DNA from: DASRJW01 sp964567755
GTDB taxonomy: Bacteria > Krumholzibacteriota > Krumholzibacteriia > G020349025
Direction: 5' to 3'
Length of the DNA: 64,000 nucleotides
Assembly (NCBI GenBank): GCA_964567755.1
Contig: CAZMNW010000049.1
Location: 110,551 to 174,550 of the forward strand
Part shown: piece by piece, positions 9,929 to 17,680 of the stretch
Numbering within the stretch: position 1 is the first letter of the stretch
Layout: every line of letters starts with the position of its first letter
Notes under the pieces: generated by a model
What the model was told of the DNA's origin: nothing
What the model saw: the letters and a program-made list of their open reading frames with translations, nothing else
The model's database searches: none
Program-made: the position numbers and the translations under genes

Positions 9929-11009
9929 ACCGAAGCGCAGCGTGCGAACTCTGGCCCCCATCGCCGTCGAGGAAGTGCGCGCCGCGCGGGCGCGAATCTC
10001 TGCATTCGTCCCGCGCACGCCGCTCGTCCGCTTGCATTTCGACGCGCAGGATCGACAAGAGATGACCGCCGCGAGCCCGCCGCCGGGCAGGAAGTCGGCG
10101 TCGGGGGTCGGCGCCGCCGTGATCGGCTGGGAGGCTGCGACCTTCCCGACGGAGATCCATCTCAAACTCGAGAATCTGCAACCCATCGGTTCGTTCAAGC
10201 TGCGCGGCGCCGGCAATGCCATGCAACAGTTGTCCCGATCGCAACTGCAAGCCGGCGTGTGGACGGCGAGCGCCGGAAACATGGCGCAAGGGGTGGCGTG
10301 GACGGCAAGACGTCTCGGCGTGCCTTGCACCGCCGTCGTCCCCGACAGCGCGCCGCGCACCAAGCTCGCCGCCATCGAGCGCCTGGGAGGGCGCATCGTC
10401 ACCTTGCCCTTCGACGACTGGTGGAGCTGCATCCGCGACAGCGCCTGCGCGCAGATGGACGGCACTCTCGTGCATCCGGTGAACGATCCCGCGGTCGTCG
10501 CCGGCAACGGCACGATTGGTCTCGAGATCTTGGAAGACTTGGCCGACGTGGACACGGTCGTCATCCCATACGGGGGCGGCGGCTTGAGCATCGGGATCGC
10601 GAGCGTCATCCGTGCCCTCAAGCCTGACACGCGCATTTACGCCTGCGAGGTGGAGACCGCCGCGCCGCTCGCGGCGGCCTTCGCTGCCGGTGCGCCACGG
10701 GACATCGAACGGACCGCCAGCTTCGTCGATGGCATCGGCAGCAGCCGCGTGTTGCAGGAGATGTGGCCCGAGGCGCAGCGATTGCTCGATGGTTCTCTGG
10801 TCGTGTCGCTGGCAGAGGTTTGTGATGCCATTCGATTCCTCGCCGAACGTTGCCACGTCATTGCCGAAGGTGCTGGTGCCGCTGCCGCAGCGGCTGCGAT
10901 GACCGGCCGCGCCGGCAGCGGCAAAGTCGCCTGCATCGTTTCCGGGGGCAACATCGACAAGGCAGTTCTATCCCCGATCTTGCGCGGCGAAATGCCGCAC
11001 GCGCCCTGA
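9915..11009 (+). CDS. PLP-dependent threonine/serine dehydratase family protein (EutB-like)
   Basis: Fold-type II PLP enzyme. The PLP lysine is Lys95 in GSFKLRGAGNAM, the Asn/Ser ring-binding segment is ASAGNMAQGVAW, and the phosphate-binding loop is PYGGGGLSIG. The C-terminal VSGGNID motif is typical of threonine dehydratases, and no regulatory ACT domain is present (364 aa). Residues about 44-78 form an unusual insertion between PLVRLHFD and LKLENLQ. Start ATG 9915 overlaps the end of the cyclodeaminase-like gene. Probable role: ammonia elimination from a hydroxylated or acetylated amino acid, with the neighbour acting on the keto or imine product. Confidence 0.9.
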   Translation: MPSLEPKRSVRTLAPIAVEEVRAARARISAFVPRTPLVRLHFDAQDRQEMTAASPPPGRKSASGVGAAVIGWEAATFPTEIHLKLENLQPIGSFKLRGAGNAMQQLSRSQLQAGVWTASAGNMAQGVAWTARRLGVPCTAVVPDSAPRTKLAAIERLGGRIVTLPFDDWWSCIRDSACAQMDGTLVHPVNDPAVVAGNGTIGLEILEDLADVDTVVIPYGGGGLSIGIASVIRALKPDTRIYACEVETAAPLAAAFAAGAPRDIERTASFVDGIGSSRVLQEMWPEAQRLLDGSLVVSLAEVCDAIRFLAERCHVIAEGAGAAAAAAAMTGRAGSGKVACIVSGGNIDKAVLSPILRGEMPHAP

Positions 11010-11025
11010 ATTCGTGAGGAGACCG

Positions 11026-11442
11026 ATGTCTGTCCGTATCGACATTCGCTACGAAGGCGAACTGCAATGCACGGCGGTGCACACGCCGTCCGGGGATCGC
11101 GTGCGCACGGATGCGCCACTCGACAATCGTGGACGCGGCGAACATTTCTCTCCGACCGATCTCGTCGCCGCGGCGCTCGGAAACTGCGTTGTGACGCTCA
11201 TGGCGATCGCGGCTCGCGACCATGGCATCGACATGACGGGAACCCACGCGCAGGTGACCAAAGAAATGTCTGCGGTGCCACGCCGCCACATTGCCAAGCT
11301 CAGCGTCGACCTCGTGCTCCCGGCGCATCTCGGGCCCGACGCGCGCCGCGTGCTGGAGCGCGCCGCACACGCGTGCCCTGTGCATGCCTCGCTCGGTCCC
11401 GGAACCGTGGTGGACTTGCGCTTCGCCTACGAATCGGCCTAA
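11026..11442 (+). CDS. OsmC family protein
   Basis: OsmC/YhfA-like thiol peroxidase fold, 138 aa. The typical core GEHFSPTDLVAAALGNCV contains the first redox-active cysteine, and the second is in AAHACPVHASL near the C-terminus. Such proteins reduce organic hydroperoxides in the cytoplasm. Start ATG 11026 is preceded by GAGGAG. It lies 16 bases after the dehydratase and could be cotranscribed with it. Confidence 0.92.
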   Translation: MSVRIDIRYEGELQCTAVHTPSGDRVRTDAPLDNRGRGEHFSPTDLVAAALGNCVVTLMAIAARDHGIDMTGTHAQVTKEMSAVPRRHIAKLSVDLVLPAHLGPDARRVLERAAHACPVHASLGPGTVVDLRFAYESA

Positions 11443-11505
11443 ATTCACGCGACTCCGCTCTGCCACGCCGTGGACCGAGCCCTTGCGATTGGCTGGGGAA
11501 GAACG

Positions 11506-13107
11506 ATGGATTCTCCACAACGGAAGAATCCGAAGCCCACCGCCAAGGATTCCCCTCCGGGAGCGCGACCGCATGCGCAAGCGGGCGGCGAAGACCTCGA
11601 ATCGCTCTTCTTGCTCAGCCTCGACATGCTGTGCATCGCCGGGTTCGATGGCCGGTTCAAGCGTGTCAACCCGGCATGGGAGAAGACGCTGGGCTGGACT
11701 GCCGCGGAATTGCTCAGCCGGCCGTACATCGATTTCGTGCATGCGGAGGACCGCGACGCCACCGTCGCCGAGGCCGGGAAAATCGCCGCGGGCGCTGTCA
11801 CCATCACCTTCGAAAACCGCTACCGCTGCAAGGATGGATCCTGGCGGTGGCTGCTGTGGAACGCGAGCCCCTCGCTCGAGCACGGACTGATCTTCGCTGC
11901 CGCGCGCGATATCACCGCGAGCAAGACCGCGGAACAAGCGTTGCGCGAAGGCGATGAACGCCATCGGTTGATCATCGAGCGTGCGTCCGACGCTTTCGTC
12001 GCCATGGATGCGGAGGGCGTGATCACTGAATGGAACGTGCGCGCCGAGGAGCTCTTCGGTTGGTCACGTCAGGAAGCCATCGGCAGTTACCTGACGGTGC
12101 TGCTGATCCCGCCGCGCTATCGCGCCGCGCACTGGCGCGGCTTGGAACGCTACATCGCCACCGGCGAGGGCCCGATCATGAGCAAGCGCGTGGAACTGCC
12201 GGCGCTGCATCGATCCGGCCACGAGATTCCCGTCGAGCTCTCCATCACGGCATTGCGTTGGGGCCAGCACAATTACACTTTCTATGCATTCTTGCGCGAC
12301 ATCGGCGAGCGCAAAGCCCTGGAGCGCATGAAAGAGCAGTTCATCTCCATGGTGAGCCACGAGCTGCGTACGCCGCTTTCCTCGTTGCGTGGCGCGCTGA
12401 GTCTGATCGAGTCCGGCAAGATGGGCGCCCTCGACCCCCAGGGTCAGCGCCTGCTGGCCATCGCGCACCAGGACACCGAGCGCCTGGTGCGTCTCACCAA
12501 CGACATCCTCGACATCGAACGCATGGAGGCCGGGCGCTTCACCCTGGTGCTGCAGCTTTGCGATGGCGCCAGTCTGCTCACACGCACGGTGGACGCCATG
12601 CGTCCGCTGGCGGCCGAGGCCGGCGTGCAGTTGGAGGTCGCAGCCGAACCGTTGACGGTGCGCTGCGACCCCGATCGCGTGCAGCAAGCGCTCACCAATC
12701 TGATCGGCAACGCCATCAAGTTCTCGCCTTCGGGAACCACCGTGCGCGTGCAGGCGTTACGACGCGGCGCCGAGGCCTTGTTCGAGGTTCGGGATCAGGG
12801 GCGCGGCTTTTCCAACGAGCAGCGCGAGGCGTTGTTCGAGCCTTTCCGCCAGCTCGAGCCTTCGGATGCATGGGAAAAGGGCGGCACTGGGTTGGGATTG
12901 TTCATCGCCCGCAACATCGTCAGTCAACATGGAGGGCGCATCTGGGCCGACAGCGTCCCGGGCCGGGGCAGCACCTTCTGCTTCACGCTGCCGGCAGAAA
13001 CGGCCGCGAACGTACCCACAGAGCGAGGAACCGCCGTGCACGTCGCGCCCCCTATGCCCGACGTACCGCGCACCGATGCGAGCGATGAAACGCATTCTGA
13101 TCGCTGA
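11506..13107 (+). CDS. Soluble two-PAS sensor histidine kinase
   Basis: Two PAS domains (about residues 32-140 and 150-270; both followed by a D-I-T/D-I-G-E-R-K hinge) precede a HisKA domain with phospho-acceptor His285 in MVSHELRTPLSSL. A HATPase_c domain follows with N-box LTNLIGNAIKFSP, G1 DQGRGFS and G2 GTGLGLFIARNIV. No membrane segment is present, so it should sense an intracellular signal. The start ATG 11506 has GGGGAAG upstream; a GTG at 11470 is less likely. Its 3' end overlaps the response regulator by 23 bases, making them a cognate pair. Confidence 0.94.
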   Translation: MDSPQRKNPKPTAKDSPPGARPHAQAGGEDLESLFLLSLDMLCIAGFDGRFKRVNPAWEKTLGWTAAELLSRPYIDFVHAEDRDATVAEAGKIAAGAVTITFENRYRCKDGSWRWLLWNASPSLEHGLIFAAARDITASKTAEQALREGDERHRLIIERASDAFVAMDAEGVITEWNVRAEELFGWSRQEAIGSYLTVLLIPPRYRAAHWRGLERYIATGEGPIMSKRVELPALHRSGHEIPVELSITALRWGQHNYTFYAFLRDIGERKALERMKEQFISMVSHELRTPLSSLRGALSLIESGKMGALDPQGQRLLAIAHQDTERLVRLTNDILDIERMEAGRFTLVLQLCDGASLLTRTVDAMRPLAAEAGVQLEVAAEPLTVRCDPDRVQQALTNLIGNAIKFSPSGTTVRVQALRRGAEALFEVRDQGRGFSNEQREALFEPFRQLEPSDAWEKGGTGLGLFIARNIVSQHGGRIWADSVPGRGSTFCFTLPAETAANVPTERGTAVHVAPPMPDVPRTDASDETHSDR

Positions 13108-13918
13108 AGACGATCCGCACCTGCGCGAGGTGCTCTGCCATCTCGTGCAAGCCGCCGGCTTCGAGGCGACTGGCGTCGCCGATGGCGCCGAGGCGTTGGC
13201 GCAACTCGAGAACCACACGTTTGCATTGCTGCTGCTCGACATCTGGATGCCGAACGTCGGTGGCATGGAGGTGCTGGAGCGCCTGCGCGCGCATCCTTCC
13301 CCACCCAAGGTTCTGGTGCTCACGGCGGACGATGCACTCGAGACCCTGCTGCAAGCCGTGCGCCATCAAGCCTACGACTACATCGCCAAGCCCTTCGAGC
13401 CGGCGGCATTGATCGAGGCGGTGCGCCAGGCGGTGTTCGCACCGTCGGAGCCGGGTCCGATCGAGGTCGTCTCTGCCGAGCCCAATTGGGTCGAGCTGGT
13501 GGTCCCATGCCATCAAGGAATGGCGGAGCGCGCCCAGGGGTTCCTCGAACACTTGCGCGCCGATCTACCCGAGGAGGTTCGCCATCAAGTCGGGCAAGCC
13601 TTTCGCGAGCTGTTGGCGAACGCGATTGAATGGGGTGGCCAACTCGATCCGCGCCGCACCGTGCGCATCGCCTACGTCCGCTTCGACCGCATGCTCCTGT
13701 ATCGCATCGCCGACCCCGGAGAGGGCTTTCGTCTCCAAGATCTCGCCCACGCCGCCATCGGCCACGACTCGCGCGACCCGTTCGCGCACACGGAGATCCG
13801 CGAGGCCCGGGGTCTGCGCGCCGGCGGCTTCGGGCTCCTCATCGCCAAAGCCTATGCCGACGAGGTGATCTACAACCAGGCGCGCAACGAGGTCGTCCTC
13901 ATCAAGTACTTCGCCTGA
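13085..13918 (+). CDS. Response regulator with RsbW-like ATPase output domain
   Basis: The receiver domain (residues 1-120) has the acidic pocket AEDD, phospho-acceptor Asp52 in LLLLDIWMP, and the conserved Lys in YIAKPF. Instead of a DNA-binding domain, residues about 145-277 form an RsbW/anti-sigma-type HATPase: N-box FRELLANAIEWGG, G1 DPGEGF and G2-like RAGGFGLLIAKAY. The output is therefore probably phosphorylation or sequestration of a partner (anti-anti-sigma or sigma factor) rather than transcription binding. Start ATG 13085 (or 13076) lies inside the end of the kinase gene. No anti-sigma-antagonist gene is adjacent. Confidence 0.9.
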   Translation: MKRILIAEDDPHLREVLCHLVQAAGFEATGVADGAEALAQLENHTFALLLLDIWMPNVGGMEVLERLRAHPSPPKVLVLTADDALETLLQAVRHQAYDYIAKPFEPAALIEAVRQAVFAPSEPGPIEVVSAEPNWVELVVPCHQGMAERAQGFLEHLRADLPEEVRHQVGQAFRELLANAIEWGGQLDPRRTVRIAYVRFDRMLLYRIADPGEGFRLQDLAHAAIGHDSRDPFAHTEIREARGLRAGGFGLLIAKAYADEVIYNQARNEVVLIKYFA

Positions 13919-13972
13919 AGCCCACCAGTGTCGTCGCCCGCGTGTCCAAATCGAGAAGCGAATCCGGAGCAT

Positions 13973-14009
13973 GAAAAGGCCCGGCCGTCACTCGTGGACG
14001 GCCGGGCCT
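13973..14009 (-). terminator. Rho-independent terminator closing the surface operon
   Basis: A perfect 13-bp GC-rich stem (13977-13989 with 13997-14009, 7-base loop) is followed on the minus strand by CCTTTTC. It sits 44 bases past the stop of the 14053-16074 gene. Without a U-run on the other side it is less likely to stop the plus-strand response regulator transcript, although the stem faces both. Confidence 0.8.
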
Positions 14010-14052
14010 CTCAGAGCGTCGCGCCCTTCGGGCGGGCACGGAGTTCATGGCG

Positions 14053-16074
14053 TCACTTGAGCAACACCATCTTGCGCGACAGCTCGCCGTCGGCGTTCAG
14101 CAAACGGTAGACGTAGACGCCGCTCGGCGCGCGCCGGCCGTTGCTGTCCTGGCCGTTCCAGATCACGGAACCGGGACCAGGCACGACTTCGCGATCGAGC
14201 AGCGTCGTCACCAATCGGCCATTCAAGTTGAAGATGCGCAGACTGGCGTGTCCGGGCTTGGCAATGCTGTAGGCGATCGCCGTGCTCGGGTTGAATGGGT
14301 TAGGTTCGTTCTGCGCCAATTGCGTCCGATACACCGGTGGCGGCGCGTCGGACACTTGGGCCTTGCTGTCGACGTGAATGTCGCCCGTGGGTGGTTCGCT
14401 CCAGTTGCGCGGCTGCACCCGGCGGTAGGGCACGGTGCCGCTGAAACGAATCACACCGACGACATCGATCACGTCGCCGCGCCACGGCGTGTAGGCCGAT
14501 TCCTCGATGGCGAGATCGTCGACCCGCACGGTATCGATCCCAGCCGTCGACACGGCCACATCGAAGGAATTCCCCGACCCCGCTTGCGTGAGCACGGTGA
14601 CGTTGTTCATCCTGACCAGCATGCCCTCGTACCTCTCGGCCACGGGGTCGTTGTTGGGTCCGGTGAGATCGGGTGCCGTGACTTCGATCGGAAGGATCGG
14701 CGGGGCAAGGATCGACGGCATCCCGTTCGCCGAGGACTTGGATACGCCGCCGAGCACGGTGACCTCGTCGACGCTCACGATCTGGGTTTCCGGTCCGATG
14801 CCGAACTCGCTCACCGCACCGCTGACGAAAACGCTGTCGTTGCGGGCCGGTGGCGCAAATGGAGACCCGAAGACGAAGATGCCGCCGAATTGGGTGACGC
14901 CGCGCTGCTGCACGTAGAAGCCCGTTCCGGGCGGGAACTCCCCGCAGCCGCCGGATGCGGTGACCACCCCGCGGAAGGACACCTGTCGGAAGTTCACCCG
15001 GCTTGAGTCATTAGTCGCCGAGACCGGCGTTTGGATGAAGGAAATCGTGCTGATACCGCCGATGAAGTTGAAATTCTCCAGTGCAGCCATAATCCGGTTG
15101 TTAGCGTTCCGAACGTCCTGCACGGTCAAGATGTGCGGGGTCGTGGCGTCGGGCACCAAATTCGTCCCCGTCGTGAGCGTGACCGTCTTGGTCGAAGCAT
15201 TGTAGACGGCGCTTGTGATCGTTTCGAAAGTGCTGAGAGCATAGTTGTTCACGTCCTGTGCCGAGGCGACGCTCAGCGCCACATTGAAGCGCACCTTGAT
15301 CTGGTTCTCCGACGAGGAATAGACCAGATTGGGATCGGGCGCCGGGCCCTGCGAGGTAAAGACGAGGTCGTCGCTGTTCCGCGGCGCGATGCGGCGCTCG
15401 CCGAACTCCCACTGCGCCACCCCGGTCACGGAAGCTAGCGTGTCCCCCACCAATGGGACCACCTGGCCAGAGATCATCTTCTCGTAACCGGAGAGAACGC
15501 TGTTGCGCCGCGTGGGGCTGGTCAAGTTGCCGCAACCGATCAGGTCCAGATACCAGTTGCCGAAAGAGTTCACCGCTCCGACGGCGACGTTCTCAACGCG
15601 GACGAGAACGCCTTCCCAGCGCTCGGCATTCGGGCTGTCCGTGTGCAACGAGCATGCACTGATGACGACCGGTGCGGGCGGTAGCACCGTGCTGTCAGGG
15701 TAAAGGATGGGGTTGGTGAGCTGGGTCAAGCTGCCGCCGCCGCTCACGAACTCCGTGTAGATTCCCTCCACATCGATGATGTCACCGACGGCGACCGGAT
15801 CGCCGCAGGCGTACACGGGAGTGCTTCCACCTCGATAGGCCAAGAGACCGCTGAACGGGCCGCCTGCCTGTTCCTGCACGTAGACACCGAAAGTCGTCGG
15901 CCGGATATCGATCCCGACAACGACTACATTATTGATCCGCAACGAATCGGCGAGGGCGTGCATCCCGGTCCTGATGTTGTAGATCGTGGTGTTCGTGTAG
16001 ACTGCGTGCGCCGTTGCCGACACTAGAACGAGGATTGCCACTGCCATTGTGGCATTCCGAATCAGTGCTCTCAT
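14053..16074 (-). CDS. Secreted OB-fold-repeat-like protein with FlgD-like C-terminal domain
   Basis: 673 aa with a clear signal peptide (VAILVLVSATAHAV). Three or four related segments share the pattern 'VYVQEQ/VQQRG ... G-D-x-I/V-D-V-x-G ... W/YEG-x-L-V-R-V/M-x-N-V', resembling the OB-like modules found in secreted nucleases and lamin-tail proteins. No catalytic domain is visible, so binding is more likely than catalysis. The C-terminus is a FlgD-like domain (NEPNPFNPSTAIAYS ... SGVYVYRL ... KMVLLK). The start ATG 16074 has a strong GGGGGGAGAG upstream. It is separated from the upstream lipoprotein gene by 103 bases and is followed by a terminator, so it is the last gene of the operon or a unit of its own. 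Confidence 0.87.
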   Translation of the reverse strand: MRALIRNATMAVAILVLVSATAHAVYTNTTIYNIRTGMHALADSLRINNVVVVGIDIRPTTFGVYVQEQAGGPFSGLLAYRGGSTPVYACGDPVAVGDIIDVEGIYTEFVSGGGSLTQLTNPILYPDSTVLPPAPVVISACSLHTDSPNAERWEGVLVRVENVAVGAVNSFGNWYLDLIGCGNLTSPTRRNSVLSGYEKMISGQVVPLVGDTLASVTGVAQWEFGERRIAPRNSDDLVFTSQGPAPDPNLVYSSSENQIKVRFNVALSVASAQDVNNYALSTFETITSAVYNASTKTVTLTTGTNLVPDATTPHILTVQDVRNANNRIMAALENFNFIGGISTISFIQTPVSATNDSSRVNFRQVSFRGVVTASGGCGEFPPGTGFYVQQRGVTQFGGIFVFGSPFAPPARNDSVFVSGAVSEFGIGPETQIVSVDEVTVLGGVSKSSANGMPSILAPPILPIEVTAPDLTGPNNDPVAERYEGMLVRMNNVTVLTQAGSGNSFDVAVSTAGIDTVRVDDLAIEESAYTPWRGDVIDVVGVIRFSGTVPYRRVQPRNWSEPPTGDIHVDSKAQVSDAPPPVYRTQLAQNEPNPFNPSTAIAYSIAKPGHASLRIFNLNGRLVTTLLDREVVPGPGSVIWNGQDSNGRRAPSGVYVYRLLNADGELSRKMVLLK

Positions 16075-16177
16075 TCTGTCTCTCCCCCCATTGGACGCCT
16101 GAACTCGGTGTTTTCGCTGTCTGTTGGCTCGACGGACCCTGAATCCCATTCGGATACGATGGCGACTCTGCCCGACC

Positions 16178-17680
16178 TCACGGGAGAATTCCCACCAGCT
16201 TCAGGATCTCTTGGATCTCCGTTTCGTTCTCGCCCGTGTTCGTGTTGATGGGCAGGCCGAGCGGGAAACTCACGTAAGCCGTTTGCCCGCCCCCTGCGAC
16301 CATGTTCGCCACCCCGATGTCATAGCGCTCCGGGTTGCGAAAGCCGCCCCGCACCAAAGTCGACTCGGGATAGAAATAGAGGAAGCGCGTGGCCGTGCTG
16401 GCGACGGAACGGAAGCAGTCCATGATCGGGCGCAGCCCCAGGCTCCTCATCCGAAACGACGTCAGGCCGGGGTGCACGGCTGCTTGAATCGTGTCCTGCA
16501 AGCTGAGGGCGAAGTTCGTGCCGCCCGCCGGCGCGCCGAACACGGTCTCGATGCCGAAGCGCTCGCGGAAGAACGGTTCCAGCTCTCCGAAAGCGCTCCG
16601 CGTGCCGAACACGAGCCCGCTGCTGATCACGAGCGTGCCGTTCCTGTCGATCAGCGCGAGCAGGGCACTGCTGGCAAGCTGCAAGGCCCCGGAAGACGTC
16701 GTGTCGGCGTCAGTATACCAGATCGTCTGGTCGAAGAGCTCGAGCGTCGCGGCGAGGTCGTTGCCGTTAAGACGAGGCAAGGCCTCGATGTCGAGAACGC
16801 GGGTGCGCTCGGCCGCGGTGGCGTTGAGAACGTTGCGCCAGGAGGTGTCAGAAAACCGCTCCAGGTTGCCCCCCATCCGGCAATCATCGACCAGCAGGAT
16901 GCCGTCCACAGGGGCAGACTGGACCTCCCAGGTATGCTGAATCGTCGAGCTCACCGCGCCGCCTTCGTCCACCACCTGTGCGAAAATTGTGCGCGGTCCG
17001 TAGCGATCGCCGAAATCCTCCTCCCGCAATGTCACCGCGCCTTCGGCACTAGCCACGATCCTGGGAGAGAATTCGTTGCCGTCGAGCCAGACGACGAAGT
17101 GGGAGAGGTATCCTGGGGAGTCCTGGTCGTCCTCTTTGGGAGTAGTGTCCGAGTCGGCAGCGACGAAATAGAAGGTGATCGCCGGCAAAGACTGCTGCGG
17201 CAACGTGCCTGTTTCGAAGTTCACCACTGGCGAAGTGTTCAGTAGATCGAATGTCTGGGTGGCCGGGGCGACATCCGGCGCGCCTTCGTCGTCCACGGCC
17301 GCGACGGAGAAGACATAGCGCGCCTCACCGTTGGGAACCGGCAGGACGAACAGCTCCGACAGGGCCTGCGTTTCGCTCCAGGCCGTGTCGAGGGGACATC
17401 CGGTGGTCCCCGGGGGACAGGTCCAGCGGCGTCTGTACGCCACGACGTGTCCATCCGCGTCGCTCCCGAGCCACGAGAGCTTCAGGCGATACAGCTGCGG
17501 CGCCAGGCTATCGGACTCGACATACAGGAACGTTTCCGGTGCCCGGTTCTCTTGCTTGGGCGGCGTCGGGCTGATGGTGTCGTCGCAGCTGCCGAGCCAC
17601 ACTGCAGCCGCCAGGAGTGCCAATGCGAAACCTCGGCGCGCGATCGCGCCCCCAGCGAATCTTGGTTCGTCACATCTCAC
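16178..17680 (-). CDS. Large lipoprotein, FN3-like N-domain and GATase-like C-domain
   Basis: 500 aa. A hydrophobic stretch ends in the lipobox LGSC, so it is a lipoprotein. Residues about 40-150 look like a fibronectin-type fold (LSWLGSDADGHVVAYRRRW, FSVAAVDDEGAPD). The second half starts VDGILLVDDCRMGG and has alternating strands and helices suggesting a glutamine-amidotransferase-like alpha/beta fold without an obvious catalytic Cys. Start is GTG 17680, overlapping the upstream stop as GTGA. Role unknown; it belongs to the TonB/PorV operon. Confidence 0.85.
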   Translation of the reverse strand: MRCDEPRFAGGAIARRGFALALLAAAVWLGSCDDTISPTPPKQENRAPETFLYVESDSLAPQLYRLKLSWLGSDADGHVVAYRRRWTCPPGTTGCPLDTAWSETQALSELFVLPVPNGEARYVFSVAAVDDEGAPDVAPATQTFDLLNTSPVVNFETGTLPQQSLPAITFYFVAADSDTTPKEDDQDSPGYLSHFVVWLDGNEFSPRIVASAEGAVTLREEDFGDRYGPRTIFAQVVDEGGAVSSTIQHTWEVQSAPVDGILLVDDCRMGGNLERFSDTSWRNVLNATAAERTRVLDIEALPRLNGNDLAATLELFDQTIWYTDADTTSSGALQLASSALLALIDRNGTLVISSGLVFGTRSAFGELEPFFRERFGIETVFGAPAGGTNFALSLQDTIQAAVHPGLTSFRMRSLGLRPIMDCFRSVASTATRFLYFYPESTLVRGGFRNPERYDIGVANMVAGGGQTAYVSFPLGLPINTNTGENETEIQEILKLVGILP

